Below, in pieces: positions 35,247 to 47,164 of a stretch of 64,000 bases of DNA. Under the pieces are notes generated by a model. It searched no databases and was not told the DNA's origin. It worked only from the letters and a program-made list of their open reading frames with translations. The DNA comes from Saxidomus purpurata (Eukaryota > Mollusca > Bivalvia > Venerida > Veneridae). A program made the translations under genes and the position numbers. The stretch is taken from assembly GCA_022818135.1 (NCBI GenBank), contig JAFMSR010000009.1, positions 17,551,063 to 17,615,062 on the forward strand, in the 5' to 3' direction. Each line of letters opens with the position of its first letter. The stretch's first letter is position 1.

Positions 35247-36940
35247 AACAAGAGCTGTCTCATGACAGCACGCTCGACTATTCAAAAGCTTGTCGGTAAA
35301 ATGTTTGTTTTTGTCTAAGAACAGGACTGTTGTATTGTGTAGTTGTCTATAGGAATTAAGGTCAAAGATATGAAACTTCTTTAAAGACCTCTGTAAATGT
35401 ACATTACGTTCAAAGCCTTACCCTGGATTCTGTAAGCCAACTAGCAATGAATAACTTTGTAACATTTCAAAATTGATATGCATAAAATTAAAAAAGCATA
35501 ACTGCTGCATGCTGCATAATTATTTTATGACATTTCCAAATAAGCCATTTCGAGTATTTGTCTGGTAAAAACTGTGAAAAAATTCTAAGTTAAAAAGGGG
35601 CATAAATCTGTCAAAAATCAAAACCAGTGGTGAAGATGTTTATAGTAAACATAAATTTTAAGTTTCAAGTCAATATGTTCGATAGTATTCAAGATATTAG
35701 ACTTTATAAAAATCTTTAACTAAAATTCTAAGTTGAAAAGGGACATAAATCTGTCAAAAATCAATACAGAGATATGGGCTTTGTTTCCTTAGGTGTAGAT
35801 GATGATGGTAAAGATATATTTTGAGTTTCAAGTCAATACCTTTGATAGAATTCAAGATATTTGACTTTATAAAAATCTTTAACCAAAACTTCTAAGTTAA
35901 AAAGGGGCATAAATCTGTCAACAATCAAAACAGAGTTATGGGGATTGTTTTCCCAGGTGTAGATGTTGATGGTAAAGATATTTATTATATACCTATAAAT
36001 ATTCTGCCAAAAACACAGCCTATATTCAACCATCAAATACGGCCTGACAGAAAAAAAATCCGTATTGTATGTACGTGCAATACAAATAGCGCGGCATAAT
36101 TTGTAAGAGTGCATTCAATTGGCCCTAAAATACACATGACGTTAATAACGCCGCTTTTGACTGGGTCGTTACTACTTGTTTATACGATGACGTCAATAAA
36201 ATCACGTCGCACTCTACGTATATTTCGCGCTAAAAAGAGTTTTTCTTCAATTTTATGCTTAAAATGTCATTTTAATTTAGTTTATTCGCGCAGAAAAGTG
36301 TCAAAAGGTATATAATAAAAGGGTTATTAGTATAGTAATGTGATCCATAAGCCGGATTGGCTCTCGTCGAGGTCGGATCAAACTCGTGCTACGCACTCGT
36401 ATGATCCGACACACGACTCGGGCAAATCCGGCATGCTGGATCACGTTACTATACTAATAACCCTATTATATTGAGTTTCAAGTCAATACCTTTGATAGTA
36501 TTCAAGATATTTGACTTTATAAAAAACTTTAACCAAAAGTTATAAGTTAAAAAGGGGCATAAATCTGTCAAAAATCAAAACAGAGTTATGGGGATTGTTT
36601 CCTCAGGTGTAGATGTTGATGGTATAGATATATTTTGAGTTTCAAGTCAATACCTTTGATAGTATTCAAGATATTTGACATAATAAAAAACTTTAACCAA
36701 AAATTCGAAGTTAAAAAAGGGACATAAATCTGTCAAAAATCAAAACAGAGTTATGGGGATTGTTTCCTCAGGTGTAGATGTTGATGGTTAAGACATATAT
36801 TGAGTTTCAAGTCAATACCTTTGATAATATTCAAGATATTTGAGTTAATAAAAAACTTTAACCAACGCAGACGCCGACGCCGATGCTGACGCCAGGGCAA
36901 GTGCAATAGCCTCCTTATTCTTCGAATAGTCGAGCTAAAA
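35247..36940 (+). mobile_element. Family-B element (pearl/HINE-like), nested
   Basis: Left end AACAAGAGCTGTCTCATGAC, AGCACGCTCGACTATTC; right end GAATAGTCGAGCTAAAA. The GCTCGACTATTC and GAATAGTCGAGC parts are subterminal inverted repeats. Inside are repeated units of about 160-170 bp (AGTTTCAAGTCAATACCTTT, AAAAAGGGGCATAAATCTGT, GTTATGGGGATTGTTT). A GCCGACGCC-type block lies before the right end, as in the copy at 42836. It contains a further insertion at 35982-36474. Confidence 0.75.
35982..36474. mobile_element. Foldback element with terminal palindrome, nested in family B
   Basis: Core sequence of the family-B element is interrupted here: GGTAAAGATAT before and TTGAGTTTCAAGTC after are contiguous in sister units. 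The right 160 bp (36311-36474) form a near-perfect palindrome: GGGTTATTAGTATAGTAA and TTACTATACTAATAACCC outside, GTCGGATCA and TGATCCGAC inside, with apex ACTCGTGCTACGCACTCGT at 36382-36400. The left 330 bp are unique, contain a perfect CRE, TGACGTCA, at 36188-36195, and have no coding sequence. Confidence 0.65.
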
Positions 36941-37277
36941 ACAAATGACCCCCTGGACAAAGTCAATTTTGACCTGGGGGTCATAATTTGAACAATCTTG
37001 GTAGAGGTCCACTAGGCAATGCCACATGCCAAAGACCTTAACTCTGGGCCTTCCTGTCCTTGAGAAGAAGTTTTTCTTTTCCATGGCAACCAGAGTTCTG
37101 CCTTTGAACAACAATGATAGGGCTTCATGCAATGAACATCCCTGCCAAGTTTCATCAACACTGACCTAGTCGTTTCAGAGGCAATGTTTTTTTACGGAAA
37201 ATACAAACGGACGACCTAAGTCAGACAGTGAGTGATCTTAAAAGCTCACTCTGGCACTTTGTGCAAGGTGAGCTAGA

Positions 37278-37769
37278 AAGTACACATCTTATCCATTCGC
37301 CTTAATTTCTTTCTGACATCATATTTTTATTCTCCTTCTTTGTTTCACATAATTTTTGGTTGGCTGATCATGATCTGCAATGTATATTACTGCATATTAC
37401 TTTTCTTGATTTTCATAAAAGTTTACCTAAAATCATTCCTTCTTTTCTTGGTTTGTCTCAAGGTACAAGACAATATTTGAGTATTAAAGCATTAATTTTG
37501 GCCATGTCAGATGCAAATCTTAAATACATGTACAATGATGAAGTATGTCAGACTTGAAGAGTAATAAAGTAAGATAATATACTAAAGAAAAAAAAATGCA
37601 GGATAAACCTTTGTGGTGATTTGAAGAACTGTATTAGACATTATCTAAAATAGTATAAAGATCTATCTTTCATGGGCAAATTTCCAAAATGTCATCAGTT
37701 TATGACCCTTTAGTGTACCATAATTAAAAGAAACAACAATTCAATATTAAAAGTGAAAATGAAATGTGT
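37278..37769. other. Unassigned stretch
   Basis: A 65-codon frame at 37360-37557 (DFHKSLPKIIPSFLGLSQGT) looks more protein-like than its neighbours but matches nothing I recognise. It could be a transposon remnant. Confidence 0.3.
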
Positions 37770-40700
37770 AAAAGAATATTGCTTTTACAAGTTGTAATGT
37801 TTGTACTTTTTGAATCCCCTCATATAAATAAATTGAATTAGGTATTGTTATATTCTAAACTAGATATTACTAAGTCGTAAAGCTAGTTCTAAACTTTTTA
37901 CTGTCACTTCATTATGATGTTTGTTACTTACAAAATGCTGAAATTCAAATTGGTGTATTATTGTGAAATAAGTATAGATTAATGGATATGAAAGAGACCT
38001 TCACTTACTGGTGACATGGTATGTGGCGCTACAAAAATGGGAACAAATGAAAACAAATCGAGGCTAATACCTAGACTGTAAGCAAAGAGGACAGGAAAAA
38101 CAGTAGATGCGAGACATTAAAGGTGCTGCAAAGAATCTATTTTTAGTCAATTTTTTGGCAGCAGGTAATGTATTATCATTAGGCATTTAGATCACACTCT
38201 TGATCTCTTTATACTTACACTGAATTGAAGTGCAACAATTAAATAATTAACCACTGTAGATACCTTCTTAGATTATTTACATACAAGTTTTGTTCCCCAG
38301 TTCTTTGCAACATTGTAAATATATTTTTAATAAATTGTTTCTAATTTGACATCTAAATTTTAAATACTACATCTATAACAATATTTTGGCATTAACAAGT
38401 CTTTGGGAAGTTTAGTGATGTCAATGGGTAAATAGTTCGCCCAAAAGGATCAGTTTTAAAGTCAATATGATTTCTTAATTATTGATGTTATTTAACACTT
38501 TTCAAAATGGAGCTTGTTTTTTTTTTTTGGTATTGGAATAGATAACGTTACGCAATTTGGTGCCACCTTATACAATTCTTGATTTTTCTTTTTCTTTAGA
38601 AAGATTCCTTTCAAGTTGGCCTAGTATCATTGCTTTAAGTCTCACGTTATTCAAATTTTGCTCAAAAGATAATCAAGATAAAGCCTTTGACATTTTTAAA
38701 TGAAAATTGAGTAAAACTTTGGTGAACTAAAAAGTGTATGAGCAACTGTCAGTAAACATTAAAGAAATATTTATTATCATTTAAAGTAGTCTCCAGGAAA
38801 AAGAGCAGAGTCCCTGACTGACTATGCACAGAGTGAGAAAGTCCAGGTGTATTCTACTAGTTTCATCTTCAATTTTACTTAAAGGATCTGATTCATTGTA
38901 ATCATCATTTGTTTGTATGTTATCACACATTTCACGAATTCCAGTCTGTCGTGGCAAATATTCTGTGCTATGATGGAAAGAATTTCTGATGGAATAGGTT
39001 CTTGCCCAACCCAGAAAAGCTTTCAATTTTAAGTTTCAATGCTACCTCTTATATTTTTGTGGCCAGACTGAATTTTTTCCATACAGCTGTTCCATGGTTC
39101 AGGCCCTTACTGAAAAATGTTCGAGGCTATGCTGGTATTGAATTACTTTGATATTTTTCTGTGCTTGTTTTGTTTTTCTTGATACTAGCTGAACTATCTA
39201 TATTGTATTTCATAAAATGTATGAAGATACTCAAAAGTACAAGTTGTCCTATCTGCTCACAGATTATACACGAGTCCAGTGAATGGGTGCCTTTCTTGTT
39301 GTAGCTGGACTCTTCATACTCACAAGTCCTTTCTGGAACATGAGGTATGCCGCACATTTCATCACCTCATGCAGGCCAGACTCACTTATTGAACAACTTT
39401 CATAATGCCATTATGCATTAGTGAAATATATGTAGTGTTCAATCATCTAAAAATATCTAGATGTATTATAACATCCAATGCTGACACCTGCTATGAGTCA
39501 ATATGTGCTATGTGTATGAACATTCTATTTTAGGACAAGAGTTACTTTCTTGTTCAGCTAAAAGATTTGATTTAAATTTCAATAGCACTGTTGATATGAA
39601 AATATCTATGAAGTTCCATGATAAATTTGTCTGAGTTTATTTTACCAATTCTAACAAGAAACCTCACACAGAAACACAAAACTATATGCCACATTGCACA
39701 GTACTTAATTACAACATATGTCTTCAAGCAAAGACTGAAATTCATATTGCTTGGAATCTTTTATGGAATGACCTGGGTACTGTTGAAAATTCTTTCAATA
39801 TCTAGGCCTATCTATTTTAAGCTCTGTCTGGAATATTTTCCAAATCAAACAGTTTTATAGCTTGATCAGTTAATTAGATGAACCTATATCATCAGAAACA
39901 TTTTCTATCATAGTGCAGAATATTTGCCAGAACAGACTGGAATTTATTTAATGTGCAATAGTATACAGACAAATGATGATTACAATGATCAGATCTTTAA
40001 GAAAAATTTATGATGACATAATATGGCTGGAATATTGATGATTTAAATGAATCAGATCCTTTAACAAAAATTTATGATGACACAATATGGCTGGAATATT
40101 ACGAAGTTAATTCCAACCAAACATCAAGAATTGTATTAGGTGGCACCAAATTGCATAACATTTTACCTATACCTATACCAAAAATAATTACATATATTTT
40201 GAAAAGTGTAAAGTTAACATAACAAAAAAGAAATTGTATTGATTTCAAAACTGAAACTTCCGGGCCAACCTTTTACCCAAAGACATACCACTACATTTTT
40301 CTCCATGACACCATATAGTTATAAATGCATTTTTGATATTCAGCTGTCAAATTAGGAACATTTTACAGGAATATGTTTACAATGTTGCAAAGAACTGGAG
40401 AACATGCAATTCTTTATTTTATTGTTTATAGTCCCGGCCGTACCTAGGGTGAAACTGCTGAGACTTAGGGGCAGGTTGAAGAGACAGATACAGAAACAAA
40501 TGAATGCAGGTACCAGACCCTACAAATAGACCCCTTGGTTCTTTACATGCCTGGTGTACAGCTTCGGTACACTCGAGACTACCTCTGGGTTTCTAACCAG
40601 TTCATCTCAATATGGGTGTAAAATACTGAAAAGCATGTCTGAAATTTCTAGTGTCATGGCTAAGATTTGAGCTGGGGGCCTTCAGATTGGTAGTCTAGAT

Positions 40701-41235
40701 CGTTAAACACTGTACCATTGTGCCACCCTGAAGTAATGTAACTGTTGCATGAAGCATTTTCATGTAGTTTTCATAAAAACGCACATTCAATGTGGGTATA
40801 AGGGTTATCTAAATGACTTATTACAATACATAACCTGATACCAAAAGATAAACGAAAATATGAATCCTTTACAGCCTTTAATGCCTCACGTCAATTCTTT
40901 TCTTGTTGTCCACTTTGTATACAGTCTAGGGAATTGCCTGATTTTTTCAATGAGTCACTTTTTTGGTAACGCCACATACTAAATCACTAGCAGGTAAAGC
41001 TCTCTTTTATATCCATTAACCTATATATATTTCACAATAATGCACCAATATGACTTTCAGTGTTTGATAAGTAGCTAACATCGCAATGTTGTGATAGTAG
41101 AAATATTATTAGCTTTACTAATAGTAAAATCTAGCTCAGACTCTAATATCTATCTAATCCAATTAATGTTTATGAACAGGTTAAAAAAATCTAAGACAGA
41201 CGTAATAAAATTTGTCAAAATGATGTGTTAAGACA
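37770..41235. repeat. Long diverged inverted repeat (arms about 1.2 kb)
   Basis: The left arm, about 37770-39001, matches the reverse complement of the right arm, about 39880-41235. Anchors: TGGTGTATTATTGTGAAATA (37953) against TATTTCACAATAATGCACCA (41027); CCTAGACTGTAAGCAAAG (38071) against CTTTGTATACAGTCTAGG (40912); CAGTTCTTTGCAACATTGTA (38299) against TACAATGTTGCAAAGAACTG (40377); CAATTTGGTGCCACCTTATA (38554) against the same words near 40140; CAAATATTCTGTGCTATGAT (38957) against ATCATAGTGCAGAATATTTG (39908). The spacer is about 880 bp. A SINE has entered the right arm. Confidence 0.8.
40425..40737 (-). repeat. tRNA-derived SINE in the right arm of the inverted repeat
   Basis: On the minus strand the head reads GGTGGCACAATGGTACAGTG, then CTAGACTACCAATCTGAAGG and a decayed box B (CAGCTCAAATCTTAGCC). 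About 200 bp of body follow and end near TTGTTTATAGTCCC. The left arm of the surrounding inverted repeat lacks it, which dates the insertion after the inverted duplication. Confidence 0.6.
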
Positions 41236-41735
41236 TCTTACATCAATAGAAATTCCAAAAATTTAATTATCATATAATGAATATTCTTAAGAAAAGGAAT
41301 GACTTGGAAGTTCATCCAAACCATTTTGTATATTATTCTTAACTGGACCGGGAGCTAACTGAAGCACATACTAATTGCAATTATGATGATGACATAATTC
41401 ATGACTTCATTGAACGTTATGACATCATACATCACACACTATGCCAGCAACTATTTAATGTGACTTTAATTAGTCTTCTCAAGTCTGACATACTTTGAGA
41501 TTGTATTTTAGATTTTCATTTGACACGGCCAAATTGCTGTTTGCTAAAAGATTGTCTTGTACCTTCAGACAAACCAAGGATATAACTATGTAATTTTTAA
41601 ATTTATGAAAATGAAGCAAAATAATATGCTGTAATTTGATGCAGTGTTAAAGCCTTCACTCTACAACCAATTACCTATACTGATTGTGTACGTAATAGAT
41701 AGTATTTTGTGATAAAGTTTTAACACAATTAAATT

Positions 41736-42200
41736 AACAAGAGCTTCAGATGACAGCACACTCGACTATTCGAAACACTTTGATAGTTAATTTAAAACAT
41801 TTCTATCATAAAGGCTTTAAACTGTTAAAATTAAATTCATATAAGTCTATGGTCATTTCTTATTATCAAGTCTGAAACCTGTCAACACTTTCTTGTTGTT
41901 TCAAATGAATCAATGATTACTGAGCTATGATCACAACATAAATAAATTCAGTGGAAAAAATCATCTAATCTGACTTTCATCTTCTGCATTGGCCCCACAG
42001 AGAGATGTTTTAGCTATAACCAAGGCTTATCAGTACCTGGCTTTAGCTTGGACATATCAGTCGAATATTGTTTACTGACCAAAGTAAATTTTGATTTGCA
42101 TCCACTTATCTATGGAATAGCCTACAGTTTGTTTTTAGATAAATAGTATCTCTTACAAATAAAATCGGAAAGATGAGCAATAAACTGGCTCCCACCTGGT
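41736..42200 (+). mobile_element. Family-B left-end fragment
   Basis: AACAAGAGCTTCAGATGACA and GCACACTCGACTATTCGAA match the family-B head. No right end was found before the next family-B copy, so the element is truncated or its body has decayed. Confidence 0.55.
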
Positions 42201-42835
42201 GACCCAGTCTGCTACAACTGGTATAGGGAAAATGATACAATATTCCAAATCCACAAACATGTCTTTACTTGCTTAAGACCTGCAGCTACTTTCAAAGCCA
42301 CACCTGCTCACATCTTATTAAAATAGCTGACTGGACTGGCTGACTGCACAAATGCAACTCCTTTTGCAAGGTTCTACAATCAACCAATATCTACTAAAGA
42401 AACAGTACTGGATGCAATATTTCATCCTGGATAATATTTCTCAAATATAATGTTACAGGATGAGGAACTAGAAATATAAAATCATGTCTGATTATGACTG
42501 TAAGAATATATCAATCATGTCTATATCAGTTGGTAGAAGGCAGTTAACTTTATTAAAAACAAGAAGACAGGGCCATTCTGGTAATAGTCCATTCTGAAAG
42601 TGGGCCGTTTTGTACCTACACCACAACACTTCCAAGAGTAAGACACTGAGCATACACCTGATAAAGACACCAAGCATACACCAATGGATAGTTCACTGCA
42701 GCACAATAACCATTGATTCAAACTGTATGAAAGGATAATACATGCAGTAAAGTTTATGTGAATATTGGCAATAGAAATTAGTGCCACAATAGGTGTAACT
42801 CATCATTACAAACCTGGATCGATTGTCTATAATAG
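42201..42835. other. Unassigned stretch
   Basis: AT-rich with no recognised exon or repeat. Minus-strand open frames at 42492-42787 overlap each other and show no domain pattern. Confidence 0.35.
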
Positions 42836-43812
42836 AAAAAAGAGCTGTCCATAAGACAGCACGCTCGACTATTGTGGGTGTTTGCTAATAAAACAAAACT
42901 TTTATCAGTATAATAGCAAAACAAAATTCTGCTAACTATTATGTAAAACTAGAAAGTCGAATCATAAAAAGTCAAATTTTTGGTAATTATTGTTTGATCA
43001 AATTACCCTGAACACTATTGCAAGGTTTGATATAACTACCATAAGTGGTTACTGAGAATGTGCATGATAGTACCTAGCAGGCAAAACTTTTAACCAAATA
43101 TTCAAAGTCAAACAAGGGCCATAATTTGTACTAATTTTTCAAGAGTTATCTGCCTTGATTGTATGACACCCTAAAGACATGAACAAAGTTTCAAGTCAAT
43201 ATCATAAGTGGTTACTGGATATGTGCATGATAGTACCTAGCAGGCAAAACTTTAACCAAATTTTCAAAAGTCAAACAAGGGCCATAATTTGTATTAAATT
43301 TTTCAAGAGTTATCTGTCTTGATTGTATGACACCCTAAAGACATGAACAAAGTTTCAAGTCAATATCGTAAGTGGTTACTGAGATATGTGCATGATAGTA
43401 CCTAGCAGGCAAAACTTTAACCAAATGTTCAAAGTCAAACAAGGGCCTAATTTGTCTAAATTTTTTCAAGAGTTATCTGCCTTGATTGTATGACACCCTA
43501 AAGACATGAACAAAGTTTCAAGTCTATCATAAGTGGTTACTGAGATATGTGCATGATAGTACCTAGCAGGCAAACTTTAACCAAATTTTCAAAAGTCAAA
43601 CAAGGGCCTATTTGTACTAAAGTTTTTCAAGAGTTATCTGCCTTGATTGTATGACACCCTAAAGACTGAACAAAGTTTCAAGTCTATCGTAGTGGTTACT
43701 GAGATATGTGCATGATAGTACTTAGCAGGCAAAACTTTAACCAAAGAAGGCCGACGCCGACGCACAAGTGACTGTAATAGCTCTCCATATTCTCCGAATA
43801 GTCGAGCTAAAA
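42836..43812 (+). mobile_element. Family-B element with four 161-164-bp tandem units
   Basis: Left end AAAGAGCTGTCCATAAGACA, GCACGCTCGACTATT; right end CCGAATAGTCGAGCTAAAAA. The landmark AAGTCAAACAAGGGCC starts at 43105, 43268, 43432 and 43593, giving spacings of 163, 164 and 161 bp. A GCCGACGCCGACGC block precedes the right end, as in the nested copy. This is the cleanest full-length family-B copy. It has no coding sequence. Confidence 0.8.
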
Positions 43813-44097
43813 ATGTGACATGGAACTCTCTCCAACAGGTCTGTTGTGTAGCTCAAAGGACAATGTCATACTTCAAGTTTAAAGGTAAACTAGATGCCCA
43901 TGTGCAACATGTCAAGCCCGCCAGCTGTCAAAAGGACTAACTCCTTTACCAAGTAGAGATAAGTCAAATTACACCTAAATATTGGATGTAGCATGCATGT
44001 TGTACCACAGAACAGTGGTCTAGAGTTTTCTTTATGGCCAGTAATAAAAAAGTTACAATATAAAGTGTTGATACTAACAACAAAAGGAAGTAATTCT

Positions 44098-44507
44098 AAA
44101 AACAAGAGGGCCAAGATGGCCCTCTATCGCTCACCTTGGTACAAGTCCACTTGCCTGGTTGAAGATCACTAGACAATATTATATACCAAATAGGTTTTCC
44201 TATATACATCTTTGTAAAACAAATGACACCCCCCCTGAGGAAGGCCTTGTGGTTTCAGAGAAGAAGATTTTTAAAGTTTTTCCTATTTGTTGCCACAGCA
44301 ACCAGAGTTCTGCATGGAATGTAATTCTTTGAACAGCTTTGATAGAGCTATATGCAAGGTACAACCCTGCAAAGTTTCATCAACATTGGCCCAGTGGTTT
44401 CAGAGGAGATGTCATTTGAAGGAAATGGTGGACGGACGGACGGACGGACAGATGACGGACGCCGGATGGAATGCGATCCTAATAGCTCACTCTGGCAAGT
44501 GAGCTAA
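44098..44507 (+). mobile_element. Short family-A element with a single core unit
   Basis: Left end AACAAGAGGGCCAAGATGGC, CTCTATCGCTCACCTTGG; right end GCTCACTCTGGCAAGTGAGC, TAAC. Between them lies about one core unit, the TTGCCACAGCAACCAGAGTT block that corresponds to the X-box block of the longer copies, and a GGACGGACGGACGGAC run. It shows that the ends can mobilise or persist with only one unit. Confidence 0.75.
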
Positions 44508-44524
44508 CAAGGGTAGCTAATGGT

Positions 44525-45450
44525 GGTGAACATTTGTGCAAAGATACATTAAAATCCCTCCATGCATGAAGAAGAAATGCTCTTGACAAAGTCATTCTTT
44601 AATTATTCTTGTATCCGACCTTTGGCCTCTAAGTGAGACCTTGACCTTGGAACTTTGGACCTGGTTCTTGTACATGACACTCTATCTCATGATGGTGAAC
44701 ATTTGTACCAAGTTACATCAAACTCCCTCCATGCATGAAGTAGATTATGCTGCGGACAAAGTCATTCCTGAAATTGACCATGACTTAAGACTTAGGGACC
44801 TGGTTCTTGTGCATGACACTCCCCTCTCATGATGGTGAACATTTGTGCCAAGTTATTTAAGAATGATTCATGGATAAGTTACAGCCCGGACATACTAAAC
44901 TCAGTGAGACGCACGCAGGCACACATGCACATACACCGAACTGCCATTTGGACAACTATATTGAGCTTACTGCAAGTTTGCTTGACAAAAATAGACACAC
45001 AAGACCATGTGCCAACTGTAACATCCTCATGCATTGAAGGATTCTGAGTTGACTTGGCAAAGCTGCATGTTTACAATCATGGGACAATTGGCAACAGACA
45101 GATGAAAGGTGACAATCAGGTGATGTAACAAGATGATCATCTACAATATATGATAAGATTTGCCTAATTCCTGATAATAAAGCAAATACTGTGCGTTAGA
45201 ACTGATTACTGTGAACAATCTGTCCACTGTACCAAGTCAATTCAAAATTATTCTCTGTATGGGGAAGTTACTAGACAAAGTCTTTTGGGTCTATTTTTAC
45301 TTTATTCTCTAAGTGTGACCTTGACATCTGAGCTACAAACCTGTGTCTTGCACACAACACACTGTTCCCATGTGGTGCACCATGTCAATTCAAAATCTTT
45401 CAATTCATGACAAAGTTACAACCTGGATAAGCTCATCTGGGCAGATGCAC
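44525..45450 (+). repeat. Tandem units with GACCTTGACC and ATGATGGTGAACATTTGTGCC
   Basis: A landmark GGTGAACATTTGTGC/ACC recurs at about 44525, 44693 and 44833, with CTCCCTCCATGCATGAAG and GACAAAGTCATTCCTGA words between, giving a spacing of about 140-165 bp. A more distant set follows at 45225-45450. No element ends were recognised. Confidence 0.6.
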
Positions 45451-45582
45451 ACACAGTAATCTCCCAAACTGACAACAGTTACTATGTTGACTAATTGCCA
45501 GCAGTCTGGACAAAACTGTTCATTGTTTTAATAGCTTACTTTCTCAAAGGAATGTTGTTTTTTAGAAGGTGTAGCAGGAGCA

Positions 45583-46745
45583 AACTAGACCTATTATTAT
45601 CACTAAATGTGATTAATACCCCCAAAAGACTGCTTTATAAACTGAGGAAGTTCCTAGTAACAGAATACCTTGCAGAAAAAAACTGAAATAGAGATATTGT
45701 CCTTGGCAATAATGCTGTAATTTGTCAAGATAGAGTTTGGTTCTTCTACACTGCACTTCCTCTCATTGTGCTGGACAATAATAAAATGAAGGAAGATGTT
45801 TTGAATTCAAACCAGTAGTTTTCAAGTTATGCTCCGGACAAGGAAAAGTAACAAAGGGCAATAAGTCTTCAATGAGTCAAGATAGAGTTATGGTTCTTGT
45901 ACACTGCACTTCCTCCCATTGTGCTGGACAATAATAAAATGAAGGAAGTTGTTTTGAAATCCAACTAGTAGTTTTCAAGTTATGCTCAGGACAAGGAAAA
46001 GTAACAAAGGGCAATAACGTAATTAGTCAAGGTAGAGTTATGGTTCTTGTGCACTGCACTTCCTCCCATTGTGCTTGACCATTGTATAAAGTTGTATTGA
46101 ATTCCAACTAATAGTTTTCAAGTTATGCTCTGGACTAAGAAAAGTAACAAAGGGCAATAACTCTGTAATGAGTCAAGGAAGAGTTATGGTTCTTGTGCAC
46201 TGCACTTCCTCCCATTGTGCGTGACCATTGTATAAAGTTGTATTGAATTCCAACTAATAGTTTTCAAGTTAAACTCTGGACAAGGAAAAGTAACAAAGGG
46301 CAATAACTCTGCCATTTGTCAAGATAGAGTTATGGTTCTTGTGCAATGCACTTCCTTTCAATGTACTTGACTATTGTATGAAGTTGTATGGAATTCCAAC
46401 CAGTAGTTTTTAAGCTATGGTCCGGACAAGGAAAAGTAACAAAGGGCAATAACTCTTTAATGAGACAAGATGGAGTTATGGTTCTTGTGCACTGCACTTC
46501 CTCTCAATGTACTTGACTATTGTATGAAGTTGTATGGAATTCCAACCAGTACTTTTTAAGCTATGCTCCGGACAAGGAAAAGTAACAAAGGGCAATAACT
46601 CTTTAATGAGACAAGATGGAGTTATGGTTCTTGTGCACTGCACTTCCACTCAATGTACTTGACCATTGTATGTAGTTGTATTGAATTCCAACTAATAGTT
46701 TTCAAGTTATGCTTCGGACATGGAAAATGCAACGGACTGACCGCC
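45583..46745 (+). repeat. Family-C element with about seven tandem units
   Basis: The left end CTAGACC..TATCACTAAATG is followed by units of 145-150 bp with AAGTAACAAAGGGCAATAAC at about 45845, 45999, 46144, 46289, 46435 and 46582. Each has GTTATGGTTCTTGTGCACTG and CACTTCCTC. Units are closely alike, so the array is younger or recently homogenised. A frame running through the last unit at 46653 is accidental. Confidence 0.8.
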
Positions 46746-46869
46746 GGCAAAATTTTTAATGTGGCCCTCATGATTGAAAACTGGAATTCTTTGGTGAATG
46801 GTACAGATGAGTATTCGCATCTTCAAGAATTTTTCCATTTATCTGAAAAGAAAATAAAACAAAAAAAAC

Positions 46870-46960
46870 CTAGTGGGCAGCTTTATTTGCAGTCCAATGA
46901 AAAAGGAACTTTTCATATACATTCCTTTTCATTTGAAGGCAAATAAAGCTGCCCACTTAG
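46870..46960. repeat. 91-bp hairpin
   Basis: CTAGTGGGCAGCTTTATTTG at the left and CAAATAAAGCTGCCCACTTAG at the right pair over about 20 bp. The inner CAATGAAAAAGGAA and TTCCTTTTCATT extend the stem. The size and shape would suit a small MITE or a precursor-miRNA-like hairpin. Confidence 0.7.
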
Positions 46961-47164
46961 TATTAATATGAACTACTCCTTCTTAATGTCTTGACAATAC
47001 ATGCATTGTTAAATTGGTATGGAACAATTGCTGTCCGAATACAATATTTAGTATATAGTCTATTCTACGAAAGTAAGAAGTCAGGAAGAGTGATCGAGTA
47101 GTACATATAATTCTTAGTTCACTCAAAATGGAATCAACATTGAAGAGGGTTAGGCAATTGCGAA

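Larger units (their letters stand above)
34543..37277 (+). mobile_element. Family-A element interrupted by a family-B element
   Basis: The head GAGGGCCAAGATGGCCCTAT starts at about 34545. Core units run to about 35246, are interrupted by 35247-36940, and resume at 36941 (CAAATGACCCCCTGGACAAA) through to the family-A right-end hairpin (CTCTGGCACTTTGTGCAAGG, TGAGCTAGAAA) at 37277. Joining the two sides restores a normal core unit, so the family-B element entered later. Confidence 0.75.

Noticed and set aside
36109..36315. 68-codon frame
   Set aside because: It lies inside the foldback element and shows no protein features.
46653..46946. 97-codon frame
   Set aside because: It spans the end of a family-C unit and the hairpin at 46870, so it is a chance frame.
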